The position numbers and the translations under genes are program-made. The notes below the pieces were generated by a model. That model made no database searches and was not told the origin of the DNA. It was given only the letters and a program-made list of their open reading frames with translations. Source: CAYVFC01 sp964450715 (GTDB lineage Bacteria; Myxococcota_A; Polyangia; Polyangiales; JAFGIB01). From it: DNA of 64,000 bases. Below are positions 35,313 to 44,178 of this stretch, piece after piece. The first letter of the stretch is position 1; every line of letters begins with the position of its first letter. The stretch lies in assembly GCA_964450715.1 (NCBI GenBank), contig CAYVFC010000009.1, forward strand, positions 1 through 64,000. The letters are read 5' to 3'.

Positions 35313-35358
35313 GGCGAAAACGAGCAAGTGAACCCGGCTGGATGCGATCGCAACGACA

Positions 35359-36402
35359 ATGAAACGCCTGCTCAACTTCAGCACCCATCCCGGGGAACCA
35401 GAGGTGTTCGACGACGATTGGCGCAAGGCCGGCGATTTCCTGGAAGAATGGGGATTCGACGGCTTCGAGCTATACCCGGTGGGAGACTACCCCTGTGAAA
35501 TTATCCCGGCAGGGATCGTCGCCGGCCTGCACCTACGCTTCTTCGTCATCCTGGCGCCCATCTGGCGTGGGGATCACGGGCGCCTACTGCAGATCTTCGG
35601 CGACTGGCAGACCGTCGAGAGGTACTACGGCGGCCGGGACGCGGAATGGATCGCGACCTTCTACGCCCGTCAGCTCGACCTGGCCCGGCACCTGGGCTGC
35701 GGCTATGTCGTTTTTCACCCAGTGCACTGCGAACTGGAGCACGTCTACAACTGGCGGTTTCCCTGGCGGGTGGAGGACACGCTGGACATGTGCGCCGAGG
35801 TGATCAACGCAGCCAGCAGGGCGAGCGCCTTCGAGGGATGGATCCTTTTTGAGAATCTCTGGTGGCCGGGCAGCTTCCGGCTGGATAGCCCTGCGGAGTA
35901 CGAGTACCTGCTGGAGCGGGTCCATCACCCGCGTTGTGGCATCGCGCTGGATACAGGCCACCTGCTGAACAAGAACCCGTCGCTGGGAACGGACGAGGAT
36001 CGGGCGATCGACTACCTGTTGGGCCGTATCGAAAGCCTGGGCGAGACTGCGAAGCACATCCGCACCGTGCACCTGACCAAGAGCCTTTCCGGCGAGTACA
36101 TCCGCAGTTCGCAGCAGATCGCCGACCCCTACCAGGGCACCCGCACCTTCTGGGAGCGATTGAACCGGGCCCGCAAGCACGTCTCGCGGATCGATCGCCA
36201 CGAACCCTTCGAGCACCCGCGGATCGCGGAGGTGCTGCAACGTGCCGACCCGGACCAGGTGGTCTTCGAGTACACCTTCAAAAACAAGGGCGAGTGGCGG
36301 GACAAGATCGCCCGGCAGAAGCGGGCGTTACAGGGTTACCTATGGCCCCCCCGCGAGCGGGACAGCTTGACCGGGAGGGCGGAGAGTTACGCTGACTCCT
36401 GA
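35359..36402 (+). CDS. Sugar-phosphate isomerase/epimerase-like TIM-barrel protein
   Basis: A 347-residue AP-endonuclease-2/xylose-isomerase-like barrel, with metal-ligand-like positions in GWILFENLWWPG, RCGIALDTGHLLN, RTVHLTKSLSGEY and a late VVFEYTFKNKGEW. These Glu, Asp/His, His and Glu positions match the usual three-metal scaffold. It follows CobN1 after 46 bases and is probably in the same riboswitch-controlled transcript. No role in corrinoid metabolism is established for it that I can name. The metal-binding scaffold next to a chelatase subunit is suggestive. Confidence 0.7.
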   Translation: MKRLLNFSTHPGEPEVFDDDWRKAGDFLEEWGFDGFELYPVGDYPCEIIPAGIVAGLHLRFFVILAPIWRGDHGRLLQIFGDWQTVERYYGGRDAEWIATFYARQLDLARHLGCGYVVFHPVHCELEHVYNWRFPWRVEDTLDMCAEVINAASRASAFEGWILFENLWWPGSFRLDSPAEYEYLLERVHHPRCGIALDTGHLLNKNPSLGTDEDRAIDYLLGRIESLGETAKHIRTVHLTKSLSGEYIRSSQQIADPYQGTRTFWERLNRARKHVSRIDRHEPFEHPRIAEVLQRADPDQVVFEYTFKNKGEWRDKIARQKRALQGYLWPPRERDSLTGRAESYADS

Positions 36403-36448
36403 GAAGAAAGCCGGACCGACTATATCGGCCTCGACGTCTTCCTGCGTT

Positions 36449-37561
36449 TCAGGCCAGTTTCGCTTCCTTCATACAGGCTTCGAAGCGCTCGCGACCGGAC
36501 GGAGTGCCCTGGCACTGAACCCATTGGACGAGCTTCTCGAACATCGCACCCGATCCAAGTAGCTCCTGCGCGCGTTGTACACCGTGCTGCAGCGAATCGG
36601 CCTGTCCTCCGACATACATTACGGCGCCAGCGTTGAGTACCGAAAGCTCGCTACAACCGCGGGGCCCGCGACCGGCGATGACTTCCAGGAAGCGAATCGC
36701 TTCCTGGCGTGGATTGCCGAGCGCCGAGATGTCCGGATACCGGGCCCGCGTCATACCGAGATCCTCGGGAACGAAACGCTCGGTGACCAACGCCCCAGTT
36801 TGACCGAACTCGACCATCACGGTTTCTCCGATGTTGGATATTTCGTCCATGCCGGCCACGCCGTTGGCGTCGAAGCCGTGCACCACGATGCCACGTCGAT
36901 ATCCGATCTCGCGCATGACTTCCGGCACGATCGACAGTAGTGATTCACTATACACGCCCCGTAGACCATGGGTAGGACAGGCCGGGTTGGCGAGAGACGC
37001 GGCGATGTTGAGCGTCGAGCCGAACCGGATTTGAGAGAGAATTCGTCCCAGCGCGCCTGGATGGATCTGGGGGCTCATACCGTTAAAAAGACCTATGCCG
37101 GTTTGCCGAATGCTCTCCGCGACGGTCTCGGCATCACAATCGACATCGATGCCCACCATCTCTAGCAAATCTACCGTGCCGCAACGGGAAGTTAGCGCTC
37201 GAGCCCCATGGCGGGCCAGCCGCGTACCGCCGGCGGCAGCTATAATTCCCGCCGCCGAGCTTGCGTTGAATGTCTTGAGACGATCCATACCCGTGCCCGA
37301 GTTTTCGACCAGCGGCATAGTCTCGGACAGCTCGACATGAACCGTATCCAGCTCATCTATTGCCTGCCAAGCGCCGGTGATCTCTTCGGCCGTTTCGCCC
37401 TTCGCGACCAGGGCGGCGAGAAAGGCTCCTTGTTGTAGCTCGGGCTGCGTATTGCTCAGCACCTCGCGGAACATCTCATAACAAGTACGCCGGTCCAAAG
37501 ATTGCCCGTCGATCAATTGCTGGATGCGGGATCCAAATCGCGCAATTGCAGATTGATTCAT
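36449..37561 (-). CDS. TrpD-like anthranilate phosphoribosyltransferase family protein
   Basis: A 370-residue cytosolic protein of the TrpD fold. The PRPP motif GTGGD is GTGMD (residues 89-93), KHGNR is RHGAR (117-121), and the following block is TSRCGTVDLLEMVGI. The metal-binding DE appears as GMDEISNIGETVMVEF. The fold and order match TrpD, but the substitutions suggest a different aromatic acceptor. No trp genes are near. It is the second gene behind cobalamin riboswitch 5, so a role in lower-ligand or related base metabolism is a reasonable hypothesis only. GGAGAAAAAGGC lies before the ATG. Confidence 0.7.
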   Translation of the reverse strand: MNQSAIARFGSRIQQLIDGQSLDRRTCYEMFREVLSNTQPELQQGAFLAALVAKGETAEEITGAWQAIDELDTVHVELSETMPLVENSGTGMDRLKTFNASSAAGIIAAAGGTRLARHGARALTSRCGTVDLLEMVGIDVDCDAETVAESIRQTGIGLFNGMSPQIHPGALGRILSQIRFGSTLNIAASLANPACPTHGLRGVYSESLLSIVPEVMREIGYRRGIVVHGFDANGVAGMDEISNIGETVMVEFGQTGALVTERFVPEDLGMTRARYPDISALGNPRQEAIRFLEVIAGRGPRGCSELSVLNAGAVMYVGGQADSLQHGVQRAQELLGSGAMFEKLVQWVQCQGTPSGRERFEACMKEAKLA

Positions 37562-37673
37562 GCCTTTTTCTCCGCGTTACAAGTCGTTCGGGTTAGGTTC
37601 TACCGATTGGTGTCAGCGGTCCGCCATCGAGGACGACGGGTAGTAGCGGGTGCCTAGTCCTCTCGGATTCGCC

Positions 37674-38741
37674 TCAACGTCGCAAAGAACGTCCGGGGGC
37701 GGTCCCGTCCGGATAAAGCAAGACCTTCATACCCCGGCGCTGCGCCACGATCTCGAGTCCCTCGGCGAGGGCTGCCAACGGCAATCGGTCCGAGATAAGC
37801 TCCGCCACCGAGGTGGCGCCGCTGGCGAGCAGGCCGAGGGCCTGCTGGCCGTGTCGATAGGCGCACCCGTACGCGCCGACCACTGTCTGCTCTTGATAGT
37901 GCAGGGTGTTGAGCGAGATCGGTTGCGGGTCGTCATGCGGCAACAGCCCGGAAAAAACGACCAGTCGCCCGCGTGGTGCCAAGCGGGAAAAGGCTTCGTG
38001 ATACGCTTCAGCGCTGCCCACCGCGACGATGCAAACATCAAAACGCCGTACTGTCATTGATTTGTCGTGCCCATCCGAAGCGCCCTGGAGCTTCGGGGCA
38101 AGGTGTTCGCCATCGCGGTAGGCGGTCGCTGCAGAACGGACGGCGAGGGCCTGACGCCGGGGATCCGGATCGAAGACGACCGGTTCGGCTCCTCGAGCGT
38201 GCGCGGCTTTTTGTAACAACCTGCCCGCCGGCCCCGCTCCCCAAATGCCAATCCGCTCGCCATCCTGTAAGCTCGCTCGCTCGAGAGCGTTGAGGCAACA
38301 GGATAGCGGCTCGGCGAACACTGCATGCTCGGCGAGCAGACCCTCGGGTACTTGAATTAGCGACCGCGCCGGAGCGCAAACGTATTCCGCAAAGCCTCCG
38401 TCGCGGTGGAAGCCCATGATGCTCATTCTGTGACAGAGGTTCTCCGCACCGCCGCGACACGGCGCGCACTCGCCGCACCATTGACCGGGGTAGACGTATA
38501 CCCGCTGTCCTGTTCGTACTCCGTATACTCCGACGCCGACCTCGTGGACCGTGCCCACGACCTCCTCGGCCGGAATGCGCGGAAGCTCAAGATCACGATG
38601 CCCGTGCTCGATTAACTTCACGTCAGTTCGACACAACCCTGCCACCTCGACCTTAATCAGCACCTCGCCAGGCCCTGGTGCAGGCCGCGGCACCGTCTCG
38701 ATCGCCCAGTCTCCGATTCCATGCACAACAGCCGCCTGCAT
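37674..38741 (-). CDS. Zinc-type medium-chain dehydrogenase/reductase
   Basis: A 355-residue NAD(P)-dependent MDR protein. The structural-zinc cysteines 89, 92, 95 and 103 are present (CGECAPCRGGAENLC). The first catalytic-zinc ligand is Cys 37 (GLCRTD). The usual GHE is AEE (58-60), so the catalytic His is a Glu. The nucleotide fold is RIGIWGAGPAGRLLQKAA. The substrate is unknown. It is the first gene after cobalamin riboswitch 5 and its attenuator, with GGAGG six bases upstream of the ATG, and the TrpD-like gene follows after 112 bases. Confidence 0.8.
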   Translation of the reverse strand: MQAAVVHGIGDWAIETVPRPAPGPGEVLIKVEVAGLCRTDVKLIEHGHRDLELPRIPAEEVVGTVHEVGVGVYGVRTGQRVYVYPGQWCGECAPCRGGAENLCHRMSIMGFHRDGGFAEYVCAPARSLIQVPEGLLAEHAVFAEPLSCCLNALERASLQDGERIGIWGAGPAGRLLQKAAHARGAEPVVFDPDPRRQALAVRSAATAYRDGEHLAPKLQGASDGHDKSMTVRRFDVCIVAVGSAEAYHEAFSRLAPRGRLVVFSGLLPHDDPQPISLNTLHYQEQTVVGAYGCAYRHGQQALGLLASGATSVAELISDRLPLAALAEGLEIVAQRRGMKVLLYPDGTAPGRSLRR

Positions 38742-38758
38742 TGCTTACCTCCGAAACG

Positions 38759-38799
38759 AAAAAAGGGCTCCGGCGACTCGTTGGCCACCGGAACCCTTT
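38759..38799 (-). terminator. Intrinsic terminator in the riboswitch 5 leader (attenuator)
   Basis: On the minus strand AAAGGGTTCCGG and CCGGAGCCCTTT form a 12-pair stem with one G-U pair, followed by a run of six T. It lies between the aptamer and the dehydrogenase start, as expected for transcriptional attenuation by cobalamin. Confidence 0.85.
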
Positions 38800-38811
38800 A
38801 CCATCGGCTTC

Positions 38812-39025
38812 CGTTATCAGGCTTTCGGCAGGTCTTCTGGCTTTCGGATCAACCGCGAAACCCGCGCCTTCCCGTCGGTATGCACACCGTCAGTGGCTGG
38901 CCGATCGCTCGGCCTTACGGTTCGCGTCCCCGATTACAGCGGCGGGTCCGCCACGGAATCGCACCGTGTTCCGGGATGCCGAATGCCCGATCCATTCCCT
39001 TTTTGTATAGCAAGGTGCTCCCGGT
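38812..39025 (-). promoter_or_regulatory. Cobalamin riboswitch 5 (controls dehydrogenase and TrpD-like genes)
   Basis: On the minus strand: AAAAAGGGAATGGATCGGG, GGTGCGATTCCGTGGCGGAC, CCGCCGCTGTAATCGGGGAC, GCCACTGACGG and the B12 box AGCCAGAAGACCTGCC. These are classical cobalamin-aptamer blocks. The sequence differs clearly from the four other copies in the window, and its expression platform is a terminator rather than a start-codon hairpin. The 5' limit is approximate. Confidence 0.9.
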
Positions 39026-39071
39026 GAGACAAGGTCGGTTCGCCCCACGGTGACCTTATTGCCGGACGCCA

Positions 39072-39099
39072 TTGACACCCCCGGCCGATCTGGTAAGCC
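39072..39099 (+). promoter_or_regulatory. Promoter for riboswitch 4 and the 13-gene operon
   Basis: TTGACA (39072-39077), a 16-base spacer ending TCTGG, then TAAGCC (39094-39099). Almost identical to the promoter at 31342. Confidence 0.6.
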
Positions 39100-39103
39100 A
39101 TTT

Positions 39104-39316
39104 GCCGTTACCGGTTGGACCGTCGGCAGTTGAGCTGATGCCGCGGTCCTGAAAAGGGAACCCGGTGAAAATCCGGGACTGCCCCGCAGCGGTAAGTGGG
39201 AACGAAAGCCATCATCAGGCACTGGCCCGTCGGGCTGGGAAGCGATGGCGAGTAGGAAAAAGGGCCGCAATAGACGGCTTTTTCGCCCATGAGTCCGAAG
39301 ACCTGCCGGTGACAGC
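39104..39316 (+). promoter_or_regulatory. Cobalamin riboswitch 4 (controls the chelatase/ECF/cobN operon)
   Basis: The aptamer blocks CCTGAAAAGGGAACCCGGTG, GGGACTGCCCCGCAGCGGTA and GAGTCCGAAGACCTGCCGG are in order. CCACC (39316-39320) can pair with GGTGG (39348-39352), which includes the G of the ATG at 39346, with the SD GAGGG (39335-39339) in the loop. Ligand-dependent access to the start codon is the likely mechanism. Confidence 0.94.
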
Positions 39317-39345
39317 CACCTTTTGCATGCCTTCGAGGGTCGAGG

Positions 39346-41277
39346 ATGGTGGGCACCAGCGAGCAGTCTTCCCCGGCAGGACAGCGCCCTTCGGTCTTTC
39401 CCTTTTCCGCCATCGTGGGACAGCAGCAGATGAAGCTCGCGCTGCTGCTGGTCGCTGTCTACCCGGCCATCGGGGGGCTGTTGATTCGCGGGCAGAAGGG
39501 CACGGCCAAGTCCACCGCGGTTCGCGGGCTGGCCGAGCTGCTGTTCGGCAGCCGCTCGCGACGGGTCAACGGGTTCGTGGACCTGCCGCTGGGGGCAACC
39601 GAGGAGATGGTGGTGGGCACGGTCGACTTCGAGGCCGCCATCCGGTACGGCGAGCCGCGCTTCCTGCCCGGGCTGTTGCACCGGGCGCACGGCGGCATCC
39701 TGTACGTGGACGAGATCAACCTGCTGGATGACCACCTGGTGGACTGCATCCTGGACGCGGCCGAGTCGGGGGTGAACGTGGTGGAGCGCGAGGGATTGAA
39801 GGTGCGCCACCCGGCGTGCTTCGCGTTGATCGGCAGCATGAATCCCGAGGAGGGGGAGCTGAGACCGCAGCTGCTGGATCGCTTCGGCCTGGCCGTGCAG
39901 GTGGCCGCCGAGAACGACGCCGAGAGCCGGGTGCAGCTCATGCGCCAGCGGCAGCACTACGACCGGGGCGACGGCGACTTCGTGAAGACGCAAGCGCGGG
40001 CGTCGGGGGCACTCGCCGAACGCATCGCCTCCGCCCGGCAACGGGTGGAACGGGTAACCATTCCCTCGTACCTGTTGAACTTCGTATCCGAAGTCTGCCG
40101 CGCGCACCAGGTGGCCGGCCATCGCGCCGACATCGCCATCGACCGGGCGGCGCGCGCCCACGCCGCCTGGCGGGGACGCGACACCGTCACCGCCGAGGAC
40201 ATCCAGCAGGTGGCACCCATGGCGTTACTGCACCGGTCGCGCGAGGCCACGCCGCCCGAGCCGCCGCCCCCTCCCCCTCCGCGGGACAACGAGGAACAGA
40301 ACCAGGGCGAGCAGGAGGAGCAACCGCCGCCCGAGCCCGAGCAGCGCGAGCAGCAGAGCGACCCGGACGACTCTCGGCCCGAGCCGTTGCCGCCGGAAAG
40401 CTCGCCCCCGAGGCCGCCCGACCAGGAGCAGGTCTTCGAGATCGGCCAGAGCTACCGGGTGCGAAACTTGACCGCGGAGCGGGACCGGCAGCCCAGGACC
40501 GGGTCGGGGCGGCGCAGCCGGTCGCGCTGCGCTAACAAGCACGGGCGCTACGTGCGCAGCACCACGGTGCGCCGGAACGACGACCTGGCCCTGGACGCCA
40601 CCCTGCGGGCGGCCGCTCCCTTCCAACTGGCGCGCCGGGAAGCGGCCGACCGGACGCTGGCCGTGCACATCAGCGCGGGGGACATCCGGGAGAAGGTCCG
40701 CGAGCGGCGTATGGGCAACGTGCTCTTGTTCTGCGTGGACGGTTCGGGCTCGATGGGGGCGCAGAGGCGAATGGTCGAGACCAAGGCCGCCATCATGAGC
40801 CTGCTGGTCGACGCCTACCAGAAGCGCGACCGGGTCTCGCTGACCGTCTTTCGCGGCCAGTCGGCCGAGGTGGTGCTGCCGCCCACGGGCTCGGTGGAGC
40901 TGTCGAGCCGGCTACTGGCCGAGATGCCCATCGGCGGCCGCACCCCGCTGTCGGCCGGGCTCTGCCGCCTGGCCGAGCTCCTGGACCTTGTGCGGCGCAA
41001 GGATCCGCTCAGCCGTCCCATCGTGCTGCTGCTCACCGACGGCAAGGCCAACGCCGCCCTGGGAGAGGGGCCGGCGCACGTCGAGGCGCTGAAGATCGCC
41101 ACGCAGATGGGAACCCGGTACGCGTTCGCCCGTTTCATCGTGGTAGACACCGAGCCGCCCGGCGCCGTGCGCCTGGGCCTGGCGCGCAGGCTCGCCCTGG
41201 CCCTGGACGCCGACTACTTCGAGCCGCAGGGCCTGCGCGCCAACCAGCTCGTCGACCTGATCAAGGAGACTACCTGA
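39346..41277 (+). CDS. Chelatase AAA+/VWA subunit, ChlD/BchD-like
   Basis: A 643-residue cytosolic motor subunit of a class I metal chelatase. The N-terminal AAA+ domain (about 18-300) has Walker A GQKGTAKST and Walker B GGILYVDEINLLDDHL, so unlike many ChlD proteins it looks ATPase-competent. A Pro/Glu-rich linker (about 305-365) is followed by a C-terminal VWA domain with the MIDAS motif FCVDGSGSMGAQ and IVLLLTDGKANAA. It starts in the riboswitch tail and is followed one base later by the ChlI-like gene. With CobN2 in the same operon it should form a cobalt-chelatase-like complex. Confidence 0.88.
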   Translation: MVGTSEQSSPAGQRPSVFPFSAIVGQQQMKLALLLVAVYPAIGGLLIRGQKGTAKSTAVRGLAELLFGSRSRRVNGFVDLPLGATEEMVVGTVDFEAAIRYGEPRFLPGLLHRAHGGILYVDEINLLDDHLVDCILDAAESGVNVVEREGLKVRHPACFALIGSMNPEEGELRPQLLDRFGLAVQVAAENDAESRVQLMRQRQHYDRGDGDFVKTQARASGALAERIASARQRVERVTIPSYLLNFVSEVCRAHQVAGHRADIAIDRAARAHAAWRGRDTVTAEDIQQVAPMALLHRSREATPPEPPPPPPPRDNEEQNQGEQEEQPPPEPEQREQQSDPDDSRPEPLPPESSPPRPPDQEQVFEIGQSYRVRNLTAERDRQPRTGSGRRSRSRCANKHGRYVRSTTVRRNDDLALDATLRAAAPFQLARREAADRTLAVHISAGDIREKVRERRMGNVLLFCVDGSGSMGAQRRMVETKAAIMSLLVDAYQKRDRVSLTVFRGQSAEVVLPPTGSVELSSRLLAEMPIGGRTPLSAGLCRLAELLDLVRRKDPLSRPIVLLLTDGKANAALGEGPAHVEALKIATQMGTRYAFARFIVVDTEPPGAVRLGLARRLALALDADYFEPQGLRANQLVDLIKETT

Positions 41278-41278
41278 C

Positions 41279-42331
41279 ATGAAGAGCCACAAGGAAAACC
41301 GGATCTTCCCCTTTGCCGCCATCGTCGGCCAGGACAGCATGAAGACAGGGCTCGTCCTCAACATCGTGGACCCCGCCATCAGCGGCGTGCTGATCCGGGG
41401 GGAGAAGGGCACGGCCAAGTCCACGGCGGTACGGGCGCTCGCGGACCTGCTCCCCGAGATCGCGGTGGTCGAGGGCTGCCCCTTCCAGTGCGATCCGGAC
41501 GACCCGGAGCACCTGTGCACGGTGTGCGAGGAGCGGGTGGAGCGGGTGGAGCGCGGGGAGCGCCTGGAGCGCCGTACCCGCAAGGTGCGGGTGGTCGAGC
41601 TTCCGCTGAGCGCGACCGAGGACCGGGTGGTGGGCGCGCTGAACCTGGAGCACGCGCTCAAGCAGGGGGAGAAGAAGATCGAGCCCGGCATCCTGGCCGC
41701 GGCCCACCGGGGCATCCTCTACGTGGACGAGGTCAACCTGCTGGACGACCACGTGGTGGACGTGTTGCTGGACAGCGCGGCCATGGGGGTGAACACGATA
41801 GAGCGGGAGGGCATCAGTTTCACCCATCAAGCGCGTTTCACCCTGGTGGGTACCATGAACCCGGAGGAGGGCGAGCTCAGGCCGCAGCTACAGGACCGCT
41901 TCGGGCTCTGCGTACAGATCGAGGGGCTGAGCGACGCCAGGGACCGGGTGGAGATCATCCGGCGGCGCTCCGCCTTCGAGGCCGACCGGGAGGGTTTCTG
42001 GCAGCGCTGGCAGCAAGAGTCGCAACAGGTCGCGGCCTCGATCACCGACGCCATCCCGCGCCTGGAGGCGATCCCGGACGACGAGGAGATCCTCTACGCC
42101 ATCGCTACCCGCTCCATCGAGGCCGGGGTCGATGGCCACCGCAGCGACATCGTCATGCTCAAGGCGGCCCGGGCGCTGGCCGCGCTCGGGCAACGCGACC
42201 GCATGACGCCGGACGACGTGGCCCGGGCGGCCGAGCTGGTGCTGCCGCACCGGATGCGGAGACTACCCTTCGAAAGCATCGTGGCCGCCACGCAGAAACA
42301 GGGTGCCGGGTGCGCGACCAGCCCGCGGTGA
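41279..42331 (+). CDS. Chelatase AAA+ subunit, ChlI/BchI-like with Cys4 insertion
   Basis: A 350-residue AAA+ ATPase. Walker A is GEKGTAKST (41-49), Walker B GILYVDEVNLLDDHVVD, sensor-1 LVGTMNPEEGELRPQLQDRF. Between Walker A and the next strand there is a four-cysteine insertion, C67-x3-C71-x8-C80-x2-C83, which looks like a zinc or Fe-S site and is not in Rhodobacter-type BchI as I remember it. It pairs with the ChlD-like protein upstream. The stop overlaps the start of the next gene in GTGA. Confidence 0.9.
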   Translation: MKSHKENRIFPFAAIVGQDSMKTGLVLNIVDPAISGVLIRGEKGTAKSTAVRALADLLPEIAVVEGCPFQCDPDDPEHLCTVCEERVERVERGERLERRTRKVRVVELPLSATEDRVVGALNLEHALKQGEKKIEPGILAAAHRGILYVDEVNLLDDHVVDVLLDSAAMGVNTIEREGISFTHQARFTLVGTMNPEEGELRPQLQDRFGLCVQIEGLSDARDRVEIIRRRSAFEADREGFWQRWQQESQQVAASITDAIPRLEAIPDDEEILYAIATRSIEAGVDGHRSDIVMLKAARALAALGQRDRMTPDDVARAAELVLPHRMRRLPFESIVAATQKQGAGCATSPR

Positions 42332-44178
42332 TCCGGAGCGCAACTGCCGTGGGACTCATCGCAGCAGCGCTCTTGCAGTCCGGCTGTGGACCCGAGGTCG
42401 AGGGTGCCCCGCCCGCCATCGAGGCCGTCTTCACCCGGCCGGGCGTGCTCGAGATCCGCAACGCCCGGGCGATCGACCGCATCGAGGTGCGCGAGCAGAG
42501 CGGGCGCCCGGTCGCCGTGGCCCGCGGTTTCGGCCGGGAGGTCTTCGAGGTTCGCTTCGACTGGAAGGCGAAGGGCCGCTACCGCTTGATCGCGAACCGG
42601 GGCGAGCAGCTCGCGGTGACCGCTCCCGTGAAGAAACCCTCGTTTGCCCTTCGTATCCACGCGCCGCTGGGTCAGAACGTCCACGAGTACCTGCTCGGCT
42701 CGAAGCGGTTACGAGGAAGGAACGAGACCATACCGTTGCTGGCCGAGCCCGGCGAGAGCGTGGACCTGCTGGTGGAGATCGAGAAGCTCACCGACGCGGC
42801 GACGAGCCCCCTTGCGCTGTCGATCCTCCCGCTACAACCGCCGCCCCGCGGCCCCGCGGTCGACCCGGAGGTGCGCGAGGAAGCGATCTCTCTCGGTTTC
42901 GAGTTCGACAAGCGGGTATGGCAGGCCGCCATCCGGCTCGGCGAGACCCTGCCGGAGGCGTCGGCCGCCGTCGCGCTCTCGGGCGCGGGTATCGACTACC
43001 GGGTGCAGTTGGCGGTTTCCCGGCGAGACATCCGGGCCGGGAATCTGAAGCTCGCCGCCTGGGAGATGCCCTGCGACGAGCAGGGGCTGTTCCAGCCCGG
43101 GCGCAGGCCCGATCAGGTCGCGCTGCCCAACCCGGTGTGGAACCGGATCGCCGCCCTGTTCAATGTACAGGCCGAGCAGGTGAACTACTACGAGCCCTTC
43201 GTCCACGAGCGGCTGGATTTCGAGAACCGGGGGAAGCAACCGGTCAACCTCTTGCTGAAGAGCCAGGTGGTCGACCCGCAAAGCGGGGAGCAGGCGGAAT
43301 ACTTCACCGCGCCCGACTTCTCGCTCTCGGGAACGGCCAAGCTGGTGATGGGGTATTGCCGGGTACCGGCCGGCGCGAGGAAGAGCTGCGTACTGCCCAT
43401 CTTCGTCCAGCCCAAGACCCCGGCCGGGACCTATCGCCGGCAGATCGAGGTCTACGCCATGGGCACGGACACGGCCTTGAAAACGCTTCGGGCTCCCGTT
43501 CACGTGCTGCGTTCCCATCTGGCCTTCTCCGCCTGGATGGTGGTGATCGTGCTGGTGAGCTTCGGCTGGCTGCTAGCGGTGGTTCTTTTCTACCGGCGCC
43601 TGGTCACCTCCTTCGGGGTGCGGCTTCTGACCCTGCTATCGCTGCTGGGATCGCTCCAGTTCTGCCTGCACTTCGGCGGCACCCTGCTCACCTCGATCTC
43701 CTACGCAGTGCTCGGTCCCTTCAACTGCCTGGTGGGAGGGCTGTTCACCGAGGTGCTGACCTATCTGCTGGTGACCGCCGTGCTCTATCTGGTGCCGCGG
43801 GTGGGGGCCATGACCATCGCCGGCATCGTCAGCTACCTGATGGGCGGCATTCTCTTCGGCTCCTTCGGGTTGACCGACATCCTCTTCACCGGTTCGACCA
43901 TCGCCTTTCGCGAGCTTTGCCTGCTCGGGTTCGGCGTCACCCGGATCCGGCCCCCGGACCACTACCGGCCGCCGCTGGTTCGCACCATGCTGGCGCTGGG
44001 TCTGGCCGACGCGGCCAGCACCTTCAGCTCGCTCACCCTGCACTCGGTGTTCTATCGGCTCTTCTTCGCCGACTGGTACATCGCGCTGCAGGTGGTGGTG
44101 ACCGGTTTTCTGTACACGGTAATCGGGGTCTACCTGGGTCGCTCGCTGGGAATCGGCCTGAGAAAGGTGCACCCATGA
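42328..44178 (+). CDS. ECF-type transporter membrane component fused to a lipoprotein-anchored exterior domain
   Basis: An unusual 616-residue protein. It begins with a lipoprotein signal (IRSATAVGLIAAALLQSGC, Cys 20). A roughly 375-residue beta-rich extracytoplasmic domain follows, and from about residue 398 there are six transmembrane helices (for example AWMVVIVLVSFGWLLAVVLF and MTIAGIVSYLMGGILFGSFG). It precedes EcfA-like and EcfT-like genes, so it occupies the place of an S component. The start is GTG at 42328 (GTGA overlap); GTG at 42310 is possible. The substrate is unknown: cobalt, a corrinoid or a fragment of one are candidates from context. I know of no described S component with this exterior domain. 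Confidence 0.65.
   Translation: MIRSATAVGLIAAALLQSGCGPEVEGAPPAIEAVFTRPGVLEIRNARAIDRIEVREQSGRPVAVARGFGREVFEVRFDWKAKGRYRLIANRGEQLAVTAPVKKPSFALRIHAPLGQNVHEYLLGSKRLRGRNETIPLLAEPGESVDLLVEIEKLTDAATSPLALSILPLQPPPRGPAVDPEVREEAISLGFEFDKRVWQAAIRLGETLPEASAAVALSGAGIDYRVQLAVSRRDIRAGNLKLAAWEMPCDEQGLFQPGRRPDQVALPNPVWNRIAALFNVQAEQVNYYEPFVHERLDFENRGKQPVNLLLKSQVVDPQSGEQAEYFTAPDFSLSGTAKLVMGYCRVPAGARKSCVLPIFVQPKTPAGTYRRQIEVYAMGTDTALKTLRAPVHVLRSHLAFSAWMVVIVLVSFGWLLAVVLFYRRLVTSFGVRLLTLLSLLGSLQFCLHFGGTLLTSISYAVLGPFNCLVGGLFTEVLTYLLVTAVLYLVPRVGAMTIAGIVSYLMGGILFGSFGLTDILFTGSTIAFRELCLLGFGVTRIRPPDHYRPPLVRTMLALGLADAASTFSSLTLHSVFYRLFFADWYIALQVVVTGFLYTVIGVYLGRSLGIGLRKVHP

Noticed and set aside
38700..39060. CRISPR or tandem-repeat array in the riboswitch-rich regions
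   Set aside because: The repeated strings are whole riboswitch copies far apart, with no regular short spacer pattern anywhere in the window.
38890..40161. 423-codon minus-strand frame across riboswitch 4 and the ChlD-like gene
   Set aside because: It spans a structured RNA and an opposite-strand AAA+ gene; no domain or ribosome site.
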